64,000 nucleotides of DNA from Nilaparvata lugens (GCF_014356525.2 NC_052504.1:101178051-101242050), one strand, 5' to 3'. Counted from the first letter of the stretch, positions 33,711-45,960 are shown. The notes: generated from the sequence alone by a model not told the origin. Translations and numbers: made by a program.

Positions 33711-34899
33711 ATGAACGTGACAAAGTGAACGTCCGTGACGTCATCACGAGTGATGCCATTTCTCTCTCACTAGCAGCCGACATTACGTTCCCCGACTGAA
33801 GGAGCAAAATTCAAATTCACTACAGTATCCTAAGGATGCTTCAAGCAAAACACTACTATACGTTGTATTATGACAACGTATTAGCCTATTTAATGAGATA
33901 CAGATTTCTAACCTTTAATTCCATTCGAATTGATGATAAAAAATTGGGCTAGAACCATGATTGTATGATCAATCAATCATTCATTGAGAATCATCTTCAA
34001 TGAATGATCACTGTCAAATTGGTTGAAGCAACATATTGTCTCAATCATTCATTCTAATGTTTTGATGTTTCATTTCATTTATCTTCATGACAGAGACAAT
34101 TTGAGAAAATTATTCATTTGAACCATTATACAGATTGAGTTCCTTGTTCAAGAAAATTGTCTCATTCCTTCATAGTTTTTTTAGAAAATTACAGAAAGAA
34201 CTAGACTCCATTACAAAGATTATCATGATATCTTAAGCATGGTGTTTTATCACTCCATTTTTTTATTCATTTTTATAAAAAAGGAAATTACGCAACCGAA
34301 TGCTGCACAATTCAAATCAACCACCAATTCAATCAAGCCTTAAAGTATCTAATGAAAATGCAGGCGAGAGAAGCAAGCCTGCTGGTCTTATTTCTTTTTA
34401 ATTTAGCAGGAGGTCTAGGTTGAACGAATAAGACGAATAGCAAAACACTACTGTATTATGACAACATATTAGCCAAGTGAGATACATATTTCTATCCTAT
34501 AATTATTCCATTCCAATAATTGATATTTAAAGATTGGGCTCGAACCATGATTGTACAGACAATCATTCATTAAGATACAGTCATCTTGAATGAATAATCA
34601 CAGTCCAATTGGTTCTAGCAAACACATAATCTTAATCATTCATTCTAATGTTTTGACTTTTCATTTCTGAATTTTGTTTTGATGACAAAGACAATGTGGG
34701 TGATAGATGAAGATATATTTTTTGAATACTTAAAACCTTCAATAGCCCAGTCAACGAAGTGTTGCTTGAAGCATCCTTAGGATACTGTAGTGAATTTGAA
34801 TTTTGCTCCTTCAGTCGGGGAACGTAATGTCGGCTGCTAGTGAGAGGGAAATAGCATCACTCGGGATGACGTCACGGACGTTCACTTTGTCACATTCAA
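33711..34899. mobile_element. 1.2-kb element with long terminal inverted repeats, right copy
   Basis: Mirror of 31055-32239. Inverted ends run CGTGACAAAGTGAACGTCCG to CACTTTGTCACATTC, with the same two internal diverged direct repeats. Confidence 0.8.
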
Positions 34900-34906
34900 G
34901 AGGGAA

Positions 34907-35619
34907 AAGTTTGTAAGACAATTTTTGACTCTGCAGTTCTGTTTATGGTAGTGAGGAGGTAAACATATCAAAAGTCCCCACCCCTACCCCCTGTGCTAAT
35001 CGGGTGGGGGTGATTCAAAGGTACCATTTTTTGGTTTAACGCATATAACTCGAAAACTATGCATTTTACAGACATAACTATTCTATAAGAAATTAGAGCT
35101 TACATAATTTCCTATAATATTGATTCGACTACTTTTTCTATATCTCTTTCACTTTTCAAGATATCTGTTCTAAAAGATGTGACATTTTTGAAAACACATT
35201 TTCCTTCGATTTTTTGCTATTTTTGCTCTTTTTTAATATCGATGAGAAAAATCCATACTGATCATGAGCTTATAAAGCATCATATTCTCGTCAATTCGAT
35301 GTATAATTTCACAAGTTTACACACATCCCCACGACTGTTGCAGCAGCTTCAAAGTTGAGTGTGATATCTTCAGTTATACCAAAAAGACCAATTGAAAAGG
35401 AATTTGGAGAGAATGTTTTGAACACAATTTTTGACTCTGCAGCTTTGTTAGGACCAGTTAGGGGGTGAACATATCAAAAGTCCCATCCCTACCCCTTGTG
35501 CTAAAGGGATGAGGTAGTTAAAAAGATGAATTTTTCTATGTTTTGCTTATTCGCTCATATCTTGAGAAAATGCGTTCGACAGACATGACTAACTATTCAG
35601 AAATGAAGCTTGATAAATT
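34907..35619. repeat. dispersed repeat module, right arm copy
   Basis: Two units with ACATATCAAAAGTCC and the C-rich CCCTACCCCCTGTGCTAA or CCCTTGTGCTAAAGGGATGA boxes. It ends at TTGATAAATT, next to the Bel target duplication. Confidence 0.75.
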
Positions 35620-35624
35620 CCTAC

Positions 35625-36247
35625 TGGTCTGGCCAGAGAATTCGAATTGTAGCACCAGAATGCCAGACTGCAGTTCTGCCAATAGTAGGCTTGTGTTTGG
35701 CCAGCCACAGACCATCCTGCTGCTTTGGCCTTCTCGATGTCCTTGTCCAGTCTGTCTTGTTTCGTCAGCCCGTCTTGTTGCAAGACCAAAATTGTGTTTG
35801 TCATGTAATTTCGATCGGAAATTTCTTGTAAATAATTGTTTGAGTGTCGTGTGTGTGAATTATGAATATAACAGTGTAAATAGTATTGAATTGAATTAAT
35901 TTGAATCAGATTTGAATTTATAAAGAATCCAGTTTGAGCTTTGTTCAAAACACCGTGCATAGCCTGCACGAAAAGGCAGCCCGGAAGCGAAAACCTGTCT
36001 TTTCCCAGATTTCATCCCACCCTGAACCTGACCAAAACATCTAATAAAGGCTTCGAAGGGCAAGTAGTCAAGATTGGAATAAATTTGGTGAGTTTTTGCT
36101 CTTTTTTATTGTTCATTAATGCAGAGTTTAACTGTACAAATAACCTGGCTCAAATTGAAGATTAATTTAGCCCCTTGTTTGTATTTGATTATTTAAATAG
36201 TAAATTACAGTCCTCTGGTAGCTTTAGCCTCAGCTTTGTTCAGAACA
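35625..36247 (+). repeat. 5' LTR, right Bel/Pao copy
   Basis: A 623-bp LTR, TGGTCTGGCC to TTCAGAACA. TTTATAAAG at 35917-35925 may serve as a TATA box and AATAAA at 36043-36048 as the poly(A) signal. I could not assign the primer tRNA from the sequence after the LTR. Confidence 0.93.
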
Positions 36248-36800
36248 TTTTATGATCCTGTCAGGCCGGGATGAATTTAAATTTGTATTTGTTGATTAAT
36301 TCACACACATTGATTTTAAGCAGTTTCGTATTTGTCCAATGTTGGCATGTTGAGAATGGTCTGATCCATGCTCAACTTAAGTTTGTTGTAGCCTTTTCTA
36401 AGAGCAAGGTTTCTTGTCAATTTGTATTTGTCTGAAATTAAATTTATTTCAGTTAAAATTGTAGTTTCCTGAAACTAGGCGCATTGTGCTCTTTTTCAGG
36501 AATTTGTTTGTTTGTTGGAATTTGTATTGTCCATTTTTTATACATGTTAGTGAAGGTTAATCACCAGCATGATTTTGTTTGTTCAAAGTTATCATTTGTT
36601 TGTGAGTTGTTGGAAGAACATTATCTAATCATATAGTTTTGTCTTCAGCAATAACTTATCTTGTGAATTGATAATCAAAGTTTAACTTTGATAACTTACT
36701 AGTCGTGATTCTTCCTTTCATTTAGTTTTTGAACTCATTCTTGTTTTATTGTCTGTTGTTTGTATTGTCGGGGCTGAATTGTTTTGTGTATGAGTTCAAG

Positions 36801-38086
36801 ATGGAGGAAAAATTACAGAAACAAATCAGGGTGCATCACGCTAAACTGGAACAATTGTATGCCAGATTGCAAAGAATTTATGACCTGTCTAAAAATGTCT
36901 CTGATCCAAAAGTTGCTGAGCAATTTTCAATCTTGTATCCTCGGGTGTCTCAGACCATTTCGGATTATGAAAAGACAGAATTAGTGGTTAATGAGTTGGA
37001 ACTTGAGTTGAATAAAGATCATGTTGTAGCATTCAACAACTCACACTAGATCTGTTTCAGTATATTGAAGTAGCGGCTAACACTCTCAAACAGAAAGAGG
37101 CGACTGTTGCTATTGCTCAATCTTTGGCAGCTACAGCAGCTAGTTCACAGCCGGTCGTGTCCGAGACGGTACTGCCTAAAATCGACCTTCCGAAATCTGA
37201 TGGGAACCAGACTCAATGGTCGGTGTTTTATGAACTATTCAAGGCATTGGTACATGACAACAAGAATTTGAACGATCAGCAGAAGGTCCAATATCTTGTA
37301 AGTAGACTTACTGGACAAGCAGCAAATATTTGTTGTCATTTGCCACCATTGGCTAACAATTATCAAATAATTTGGCAGGCATTATTGACCCGCTATAATG
37401 ATCCATGGGTGCAAGTCGATGCCTATTTCAAACAAATTTTTGAATTTTGTCCAATAAAATCAGAATCCAAGGCAGGTTGTATTGCGATTTTGGATGGGTT
37501 TTGCAGTTCAATCAATGCATTGAAGAGATTGTGGAGATTGCTGGATACAAGTTCTTGTAGAAATTTTGAATCGGCCATCCGTGACAAGGCTATGTCAACT
37601 TATACCGATTATGTCAAATTCATTGAAAAGCAATTTAGAACTCTTCCTTCTGATGAGAAACAGACTGAATCGTTTAATATGAAGCACAAAAAGGATAATA
37701 AATCAAAGGTGTTTGTGGTTCAATCTAATGATTCATCTAACGATGCATCTAGTAAAAATCCCAATTGTCTGAAGTGCTCAAAACCGGGTCATCAGTTAGT
37801 AGATTGTGCAAGTTTCTTGAAAATGACTCCTTGGGATCGTTATTGTTTGATTAAAGGAAAGTTTTGTTGTTTTCGTTGTCTTGATGTGGATCATTTGAGT
37901 AGAAATTGTCGTAGTAAAACTCAGTGTGCTCAATGTCAAGAATCTCATCATTCTTTATTGCACTTTTCCAGATCAAGTTCCAATGAAGGTGTTGTGTCCT
38001 CGTCAAACTCCAAGGCAGGTGACACATCACCTATTAGTTGTTGTTCTACATCCAACGATGTAGAAAATTCGACCATTGTGTTGTAG
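36801..38086 (+). pseudogene. Bel/Pao gag (right)
   Basis: Structural protein of retrotransposon particles. It starts MEEKLQKQIRVHHAKLEQLY (coiled coil), then a stop at 37047 with the same reading continuing one base off into YIEVAANTLKQKEATVAIAQ. From 37124 the long frame holds the DUF1759-like capsid region (DLPKSDGNQTQWSVFYELFK), then three zinc-knuckle-like motifs: CLKCSKPGHQLVDC, CFRCLDVDHLSRNC and CAQCQESHHSLLH. It ends at an amber codon (38084-38086), after which the protease continues in the same frame. Confidence 0.9.
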
Positions 38087-38728
38087 ACCGTCACTGCACA
38101 TGTTCGAGATTGTAATGATCAGCTTTGTGATGTTTGTTTCTTGGTTGACACCGGGAGTCAGTGTCATTTTGTTACAGCCAAATTGTGTCGGCGTTTGAGA
38201 CTACCATTCCAGCCCATGAAAACCGTTGTTCGTGGATTCAGTGGTGGTACTAGTGAAGTTTGAGGTCGTACTTGTGTGTCGATTCAGTCGAAGTTGGATC
38301 CTACCATCAAGTTTTTGATGGATGCCACAGTGGTAGATAAAGTCATCGACAAGTTGCCTTCTTGTGAAATCGACAGATCCAAACTTCATCATCTTGAAAA
38401 TCTCACACTGGCTGACAACAAATTCTTCCTTCCTAGTAGAATAGATGGCATCATTGGTGCGGAGTTAGTTCCTCACTTGCTACGTGGAAGTCCTAGTACA
38501 GGTGAATCGCATGAATTGATGACTGTTAATAGTGTCTTTGTTCAAATTCTGATGGGGAGAGCGCTGATTCTCACTTCAACAACAAATGTGTCGAATTGTT
38601 TTACAGCCATCTGTAGTCCATTCGTTAGTAGTCCATCGTTGGATAGTTTTGTGGAACGTTTTTGGGAGTTGGAATCGTGCCCTGCACCAAGCTGTCAACT
38701 GAAACCAGAAGAGTTTGAGTGTGGGTAA
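38087..38728 (+). pseudogene. Bel/Pao aspartic protease (right)
   Basis: In frame with gag across the amber codon. It has the VDTGSQCHFV active site near 38145 and the downstream IDGIIGAELVPHLL segment. A right-arm-only TGA at 38262-38264 (arginine codon in the left copy) interrupts it further. Confidence 0.87.
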
Positions 38729-38729
38729 A

Positions 38730-39812
38730 TTTTCGGAAGTCTGTACATTGTGTGAATTCTGGTCGTTTTTTTTTTGCCTTGTCATTTGCGGAGCCGCCCA
38801 GAAGCTTGGGAGATTTGTAAGCTGTTGCCGAACGCAGACTGCTGACTTTGGAGAGATGACTAGAGCTTGACAGCAATACTCATATTTCATATCATGAAAT
38901 ATTGATCGATTACCTACGTCAGGATCACATGTCATTTGTAGCAGATCAGACAGACTGAGGTGGTTACTACATACCGCATCACGCCATCTTGAAAGCAGCA
39001 GCACTACCACGCCCATCCGAATTGTATTTGATGCTGGTTCCAGAACATCATCTGGTTTGTCATTGAACCAGGTTCTTCATGCTGGTCCCAAATTGCAGAC
39101 TGACATTTTTGTTTTGTTAGTTAATTTTCGTTTGTTCCCAATCGCACTAACTGCCGACATTAAACAAATGTATCGACAGATATTAGTGGAGGATTCCTGC
39201 CGTCGTTATCAGTGTGTATTGTGGAGATTTTTGCTGGAGGATCCAATCGAAATTTATCAGCTCAATTGTGTTGTTTTTGGTGTTTCAAGCTCTCCATATT
39301 TGGCGCTTCGCACCGTCCACCAGCTTGTAGAGGAGGATGGAAATCGTTTTCCAGCAGCCAAGGCGAGAATACCAAGAGACATGTTCATGGACGACTTAGT
39401 CATATCTGTCGCCACAGAGTGAGAGGCCGCGGAGCTGTATTGTCAGTCCAAGCAGCTGTTTGAGGGAGGAGGTTTCACGCTCACAAAGTGGACTTCAAAT
39501 TCACCATCAATGTTGGAGAAATTCTCGGAGGAAGAGAAATCGTTTTCGTACAAGGATTTCGAAGCAGACAACTCCTTGGCTATCTTGGGATTGAATTGGC
39601 AACCTAGTACTGATCTGTTTCAGTTTTCAGTCAAGAGTGGTGAGGTCGTCACTACTAAGCGTTCTATTCTGTCAGTGATGGCTCATATCTATGATCCACT
39701 TGGTCTCTTGTCACCGTTTACATTATTTCTAAAGTGTCTTGTCCAGAAACTGTGGAAATTAGGAGTGGATTGGGACGAGAAGCCGCCTGAGTCTATATGC
39801 ACTCTTTGGTAG
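38730..39812 (+). pseudogene. Bel/Pao reverse transcriptase (right)
   Basis: RT core with ALTADIKQMYRQI (motif A), CVVFGVSSSPYLAL and the catalytic FMDD at 39384-39395. The thumb/connection has SVMAHIYDPLGLLSPF, a Pao signature. In-frame TGA at 39420-39422 and TAG at 39810-39812, identical in the left copy. The N-terminal ~250 bp are also frame-broken. Confidence 0.9.
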
Positions 39813-39827
39813 AATTGTCAAAAAGAG

Positions 39828-40320
39828 TTGCCTCTATTGTTGAAATTTGCTGTTCCACGTCACATTGGTTTGTTTCAGGATTCTCACATCAGTTTGATTG
39901 GTTTTTGTGATGCATCATTGTCTGGTTATGGTGCAGTTATCTATGTGAAGTTGCAGAAGGAGAGCGAGGAGCCAAGAGTTGTATTATTGTGTTCAAAGTC
40001 CAAGGTAGCACCATCTAAAGTTGTTTCAATACCTCGTTTGGAGTTGTGTGCACTCTTGTTGGCAGAACTCATGAATTCAGTAGTCACTATTATTAGTGAA
40101 TGTTGTCATGTGTCTCGTATTGTCGCACTCTCTGATTCTACAGTCACCTTGTGTTGGATTAATGCTCCATCAGGAGTGGATGCATGTTGCCGGAATTGAA
40201 AATCCCGCTGACTGTTTGTCTAGAGGTTTATCACCAGTTGAGCTTGTGAACTTTCCGTTGTGGCTCTCGGGTCCATCATGGATAGCAGAGGACGAATGCG
40301 ATTGGCCCATCCGAACTTGA
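39828..40320 (+). pseudogene. Bel/Pao RNase H (right)
   Basis: FCDASLSGYGAVIYV, IPRLELCALLLAEL and SDSTVTLCWI carry the expected acidic residues. Sequence between the last motif and ENPADCLSRG is deleted, with a change of frame, so the RNase H end is shortened. A TGA at 40318-40320 precedes the next part. Confidence 0.88.
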
Positions 40321-40920
40321 ATGGAAGAGATAGTGGATCCACCAGAGGCGAAAAAACCGTCAGTGTTGACAGTCACGAAATCTCCTGATTGTAACAGCAA
40401 TGCAATATATTCATTGATTGGTCGTTGTTCGGATTATGGTCGTCGTTTGAGAATTGTAATTCTTGTTCTCAAATTTTTACAAATCTTACCCCAATCAGAA
40501 GAATCAGATTTCGATGTTGCTGAGAGGTATCTATGTAAAGTGGTACAGAAGATACATTTTTCATCTGAATTTGTGCAATTAGAGAAGGGAGAAGATTGTT
40601 CTATGCGCCTATGTCGCCTGTCTCCATTCATTGATAAAGGTGTGATTCGCGTCAGCGGTCGTTTGTCTCATGCTGGACTTGAATTTGAGACTTGTCATCA
40701 GATGATCTTACCAAAATCCGACGCTTTCATATCGATGTTAATTGATTACCATCACAAGAAGAATTGTCATGCTGGACCTTCTTCATTGTTGTATTTGATC
40801 AGACAGAAATTCTGGATACTGTCTGCTCGCTCTATTATTCATATTTGTGTCTTAAGTGTAATCGTTGTTTCCGTATTTGACCTAGTAACAAATTATATCC
40901 ACTCCCAACTTAATAGTTGT
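40321..40920 (+). pseudogene. Bel/Pao integrase zinc-binding remnant (right)
   Basis: FIDKGVIRVSGRLSHAG and YHHKKNCHAGPSSLLYLI belong to the HH-CC domain. The second CxxC is present only one frame off (CLKCNRCFR near 40850), followed by a stop. The catalytic core and C-terminus are missing: the 3' LTR starts ~140 bp further on. Confidence 0.87.
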
Positions 40921-41057
40921 TGTGATTGTTGCATTTTTTCTTTTGTGTTGTTTTTTGTGTTGGTGTTTTGTTCTTTTTGGAATGTCTGGATTTTTCCTTT
41001 CCTTGGTTTTTTCAGTTTTGTAACTTGGCTGAAAATAGTTTTTCAGAGGCAGGGGTA

Positions 41058-41655
41058 TGGTCTGGCCAGAGAATTCGAATTGTAGCGCCAGAATGCAGTT
41101 CTGCCAATAGTAGGCTTGTGTTTGCACCAGCACAGACCGTCCTGCTGCTTGGCCTTCTCGATGTCCTTGTCAAGTCTGTCTTGTTTCGTCAGCCCGTCTT
41201 GTTGCAAGACCAAAATTGTGTTTGTCATGTAATTTCGATTTTGGAAAATTCTTGTAAATATTTGTTTGAGTGTTGTGTGTGCGAATTATGAATATAACAG
41301 CGTAAATAGTATTGAATTGAATTAATTTGAATCAGATTTGAATTTATAAAGAATCCAGTTTGAGCTTTGTTCAAAACATAGTGCATAGCCTGTAAGTTGA
41401 ATGTGAAAAGGCAGCACGGAAGTGAAAACCTGTCTTTTCCCAGATTTCATCCCACCCTGAACCTGACCAAAACACCTAATAAAGGCTTCGAAGGGCAAGT
41501 AGTCAAGATTGGAATAAATTTGGTGAGTTTTTTGCTCTTTTTTATTGTTCATTAATGCAAATTGAAGATTAAATTTTGCCCCTTGTTTGTATTTGATTAT
41601 TTAAATAGTAAATTACAGTCCTCTGGTAGCTCTAGCCTGAGCTTTGTTCAGAACA
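41058..41655 (+). repeat. 3' LTR, right Bel/Pao copy
   Basis: 598 bp, TGGTCTGG to CAGAACA. Compared with the 5' LTR it has an insertion near 41395 and lacks about 25-30 bp near 41560. Confidence 0.92.
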
Positions 41656-42282
41656 CCTACAATATTTTTGTTCTGTGGTGATTCGTGATATCTCCAACAG
41701 TTTTCGAGATATACGCTCTTAAAAGTGTAAAATTGTTAAAATAACAGCTTTTAATCCTATTTTTTGATGTTTCAGGGCCTACAACACTCCAACAATGCAT
41801 CGTAAAAATGAATGCTCACCGTAGATTTGTAGAGCTCTGTTTTCTCTTTAATTTGATGTATTATTTCACTACTTAATGTTTTCCTTGTATTGTCATAGCA
41901 GATTCAATGTGGGGGTGAAATTTCAATTTTGTAGCAATTGATCACTTGACAATGAAATTTGAGTCTGGAACATCTGGTACACAATTTTTGACTTTGTAAT
42001 TTAATGAAGACTAGTTGGGAGGTAAACATAGCCAAAATATGCATCTCTAGCCCGTCTATTGAAGGTGTGGAACTGCTAAGTTGACACTTGTTGCAGAGTT
42101 AAAAATTTCACCCCCCACAATGAATCTGCTATAACAATAGAAGAAAAACTTGGAATAGTGAAATAATACATCAAATTAAAGAGAAAACAGAGCTCTACAA
42201 ATCTACGGTGAGCATTCATTTTTAAACTGTTGTCGAAAACTGTTGGAGATATCACGAATCACTACAGAACAAATATTGTAGG
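41656..42282. mobile_element. inverted-repeat element next to Bel, right arm only
   Basis: CCTACAATATTTTTGTTCTG at the left end matches the inverted right end near 42263-42282. The arms also share AGAGCTCTGTTTTCTCTTTA and its complement. The second arm has an internal deletion. No ORF. The left arm has only its edge (22410-22466). Confidence 0.65.
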
Positions 42283-42376
42283 AAATTTATCAAGCTTCAT
42301 TTAGTCATGTCTGTCGAACGCATTTTTCTCAAGATATGAGCGTGTAAGCAAAACATAGAAGAATTCAACTTTTTAA

Positions 42377-45222
42377 TAGGGATGGGTATCGAAAAACAAA
42401 ACATCGATGTTTTGAACATCGATGTTTTTTTCATCCTAACATCGATAAGTGAAAAACATCGAACAGTAAAAATCGATGTTTTTGACATCGATGTTTTTAA
42501 ACATCGTTTATCGCCCTACGTTTTTATGGATGATACTATTAGTCCAGTCAATATAGACATAAAAAAAGGTGTGTGCTTGCAATTTATACTGTAGTTCTGA
42601 TTTTGAATATATTATTTGGGTACATAAGAGAAGTCCAGAGCCAATTTCTTCATGCAAGATTTCCTTGTGCTAGATACAGGATAGCCCAAAAACCTCGTAT
42701 TTTCCAGTTTTCAGCTATTTCTCCCAAATCTCTCCCAGATTATAAAATTCTGAAAAAAATGAGATCACTCGGAACTCTCTATCTCCAATGAGTACTTAGT
42801 TATTGTTTTTCAAAAATGAGTGAAATTTGAAGAAAAAATCAATTTTGATGAATTTTAGTTTTTGATCAACAATATCTTCCGATTGTTACAATTTAGATGT
42901 ATATTTCAAAATCCCTCAAGGCGTATTTTTGTGCTATACAATCTGTGATCAGGTAGAGCGCTCTATCTCATATAGATTTCCAAGTACACCTGACAACAAT
43001 GCGCCTTGTATTGTGGAAAACACCTAATTTTCAGCTTCAACCATCATCACCCATCTACCGTACTTTGTCCTCACATTGATATTTCGCACAATGACATAAG
43101 TTCATAGGTAAGAATCAGAAGATTCACCGTTAGATGCACTTTATTTTAGTATTTCCTAGTAGAGGCTTGCTTAAGGACACCTCAAGGATCAAAATTTCAA
43201 ACACTTATAATTTACTTTTGACACAATGCTCAGATTTCATCGTACTACACTTCATTCTTCTCGGCTCGCCAAGGCGGTTCAAAATCATGCATCAACAGTC
43301 AAAAAAATAGAAAATTTATTGTTGAGCGTAGGTACTTAAGCCCATATTCCATAAAAAATGGCCAATTTCTATATTCAAAGCTATGTATCTCGGTAACCCC
43401 TTATTATAAAAATTATTACATGATCTTGAAATGTACAATAGAATTTCCTATTTCATCTGCTGTAAACAATTCATGAAAAAAATATGATCGTAAAGTGAGA
43501 TTTGATTGTTGAAAAAAATCCGGAAATTGTAGATATTCTTCTCATATTAACGGTTTTGGCAGTTCTATGATAGCGAAAAGTGATTCAAGATGGATTTTAG
43601 GCAACTGAGCTCGTAGAGGATGAATTTATCTACAATTTGTAATCAATCGTAAGTTTCTATGATGTATTAGACTCGTTTTAGAAAATCTTGATCAACATTA
43701 AAAACTGAAATCGCTATTTTTAAAATCTTAACTTCCAAATTGTTTTGGAATCGAAAGTATTATTTATTGAAGTGGGTAGAGGGGGACAATTTTCACATTC
43801 TCACTAGATTTGGAAATTTTATCAGAAGTATTTCACAAGACATGCAACTTTGAATATAGAAATTCGTAATTTTTTGTGTATTGGAATATGGGCTTAAGTA
43901 CACTCAACAATAAATTTTCCATTTTTCGACCGAATTTGATTTATTATGCATGATTTTGAACCGCCGTGACGAGCCGAGGATGAAGTGTAGTACGATGAAA
44001 TCTGAGCATTGTGTCAAAAGTTATGTGTTTGAAATTTTGATCCTTGAGGTGTCCTTAAGCGCGCCTCTCCACTAGGAAATACTGAAATGAAGTGTATCTT
44101 ACGGGTGATTCTCATAGAACATAATCTCAAGAACTTATGTCGTTGTGCGAAATATCAATGTGAGGACAATGTAGTTGGCGATGATGCTTGAAGCTGAAAA
44201 TTAGGTGTTTTTCACAATACAAGGAGCAGTGTTGTCAGGTGTACCTGGAATATGAGATAGATCGCTCTACCTGATCTCAGATTGTAGAGCACAAAAGGAG
44301 CTTCTAAAGTGACTACAATTTTATCTGGAGCTATTATTCCAATATTTTAACAGTTACTAACTGGAATCACAGCAATTTTGGACTTGTGGTATTCAAGTAA
44401 CAGTCTTTCGAATAATTGAAGCCAGGTTGTGACTAGAAAGATACATCAACTCTAGTTCACAAGATTTGTCATCTTCATGGTCTAGTCTGAAACCTCTCGG
44501 GATATCCTCGAGGATTCGGTCTTGAAATTTCACCCTAATCTAATTTCAACAATCATTGATACTCATATCGTATTCATTCAATAGATTTTTCAGGAATCAT
44601 CTATCGTACACCTGATAGATTTTTTAGGAAATGAAAATGGATTAAGTTTTTTTATATGGATATCTGCACTCCTTACAATACGAGGACCTCTTTTCCAGAG
44701 CTAGATTAATTAGTGTTAATCACATGTTGAGGAAATAATTGTAGTAAGAAAAAACTCTTTCTTCCTAAGAAACGAAGAATCCGACCTCTTATTCAATTCT
44801 AAATAACTAACTATCTAACCTTGACACGGACCACAGAAGTAATGTAAATCTTCAAGAGTATCCAACAGTCTCACATAAAAATACAGAGAGCCTGATTGAG
44901 AAATAAAAATAGCAATATGAAGGAAATCAAAACTTATGCGAGATCTTTCACAAGAGTGAACTATATTCACGAAAAACACTAAACAGAATACTACACTAAA
45001 TATGATAAAGATAATGATGATAATTCTGTTACTATTGCTTACTGCTCTCAAGATGATCCTCTTCAAACAAAAAAATAAAAATAAAATTGTATCAAATTAA
45101 AAAATTAGAATTGTTTTTACTTTTTAGTTGGGAAAAACATCGGATGACCGATGTCTAGGTAAAACCATCGATAGGTGAAAAACATCGAACAGTGAACATC
45201 GATGTATCGATACCCATCCCTA
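42377..45222. mobile_element. 2.85-kb non-autonomous hAT-like insertion, right arm only
   Basis: Termini TAGGGATGGGTATCGA and TCGATACCCATCCCTA are flanked by a perfect 8-bp duplication CTTTTTAA (42369-42376, 45223-45230). The left arm has the unoccupied site at 22307-22314. Subterminal CATCGATGTTTT-type repeats occur at both ends. No transposase frame is present; the interior contains a large inverted repeat (42921-44304). Confidence 0.92.
42921..44304. repeat. large inverted repeat nested in the hAT-like element
   Basis: Arms of about 440-470 bp (42921-43388 and 43847-44304) match inversely over CAGGTAGAGCG, AATTTTCAGCTTCAA, CACCTCAAGGATCAAAATTT and TACTTAAGCCCATATTCCAT, with a ~460-bp spacer. 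A transcript would form a long hairpin. No coding sequence. Confidence 0.8.
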
Positions 45223-45592
45223 CTTTTTAACTACATCATCCCTTTAGCACAAGGGGTAGGGATGGGGACTTTTGATATGTTCACCCCCTAACTGGTCCCA
45301 ACAAAGCTGCGAAGTCAAAAATTGTGTTCAAAACATTCTCTCCAAATTCCTTTTCAATTGGTCTATTTTTTCTGAAAATATCACACTCAACACTGAAGCT
45401 GCTGCAACAGTTGTGGGTATGTGTGTAAACTTGTGAAATTATACATCGAATTGAAGAGAATTTGATGCTCTATAAGCTCATGATCAGTATGGATTTTTCT
45501 CATCGATATTAAAAAGTTATATGAGGAAAAAATTGAAGGAAAATGTGTTTTTTTTTCAAAAATGTCATATCTTTTAGAGTGGATATTTCGAA
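45223..45592. repeat. dispersed repeat module, remainder beyond the hAT-like insertion
   Basis: It continues the module interrupted at 42376: AAGGGGTAGGGATGGGGACT, then TTTCTCATCGATATTAAAAA, ending at GGATATTTCGAAAA where the filler starts. Confidence 0.7.
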
Positions 45593-45596
45593 AACT

Positions 45597-45663
45597 CAAG
45601 TCCTCAAATGAGTTTCTCAGGTTTCACTCACGCTCAAGTGAAATAGTTCATAAGAGCTGTATT
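45597..45663. repeat. 67-bp templated filler at a deletion junction
   Basis: CTCAAGTCCTCAAATGAGTT and the following bases to GAGCTGTATT are identical to 46022-46088, about 425 bp away in the same orientation. The left arm has this sequence once, and has 744 bp (21185-21928) at the position of the filler. Confidence 0.85.
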
Positions 45664-45960
45664 CTCCAACCTACAATTGAAAAAAGCAAAATACATCATG
45701 CGAAGAATAGATACAGGGAAGAACTCTCTTAATCGATAAAATGTCTTTACTAAATATAGAAGGTACCTATTTTTCTTATGTGGAAGTCCCAAGTTATACT
45801 CTGGTCCAAAATCAATCCTAAATACTGACGGATTCTGATTGTTTTATAACTTCACAGTTACAACCCACCGAATCACATCCAAATTGATGGTATTTAATAG
45901 GATCTGGGAAATTGAAAGCCAATCCTGCTACCATAATTCTCATCACAAAACAATAAAAAT
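45664..45960 (-). pseudogene. LINE RT fragment, right arm remainder
   Basis: Mirror of the first part of the left fragment at 20885-21184: the RT thumb with LILDQSITW-like sequence, cut at the deletion junction. Confidence 0.65.

Larger units (their letters stand above)
35625..41655 (+). mobile_element. Bel/Pao LTR retrotransposon, right copy, both ends intact
   Basis: A 6031-bp element flanked by the 5-bp duplication CCTAC (35620-35624 and 41656-41660). Order: 5' LTR, gag, protease, RT, RNase H, integrase remnant, polypurine stretch (AGAGGCAGGGG, 41046-41056), 3' LTR. Coding is broken by shared in-frame stops at 38084, 39420, 39810 and 40318, by frameshifts, and by loss of the integrase core. 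It cannot move by itself. The two LTRs differ by several indels, so the insertion is not young. Confidence 0.95.

Noticed and set aside
42382..42594. 70-codon ORF at the hAT-like terminus
   Set aside because: Its peptide repeats NIDVF/DIDVF reflect the ATCGATGTTTTT terminal repeats, not a transposase.
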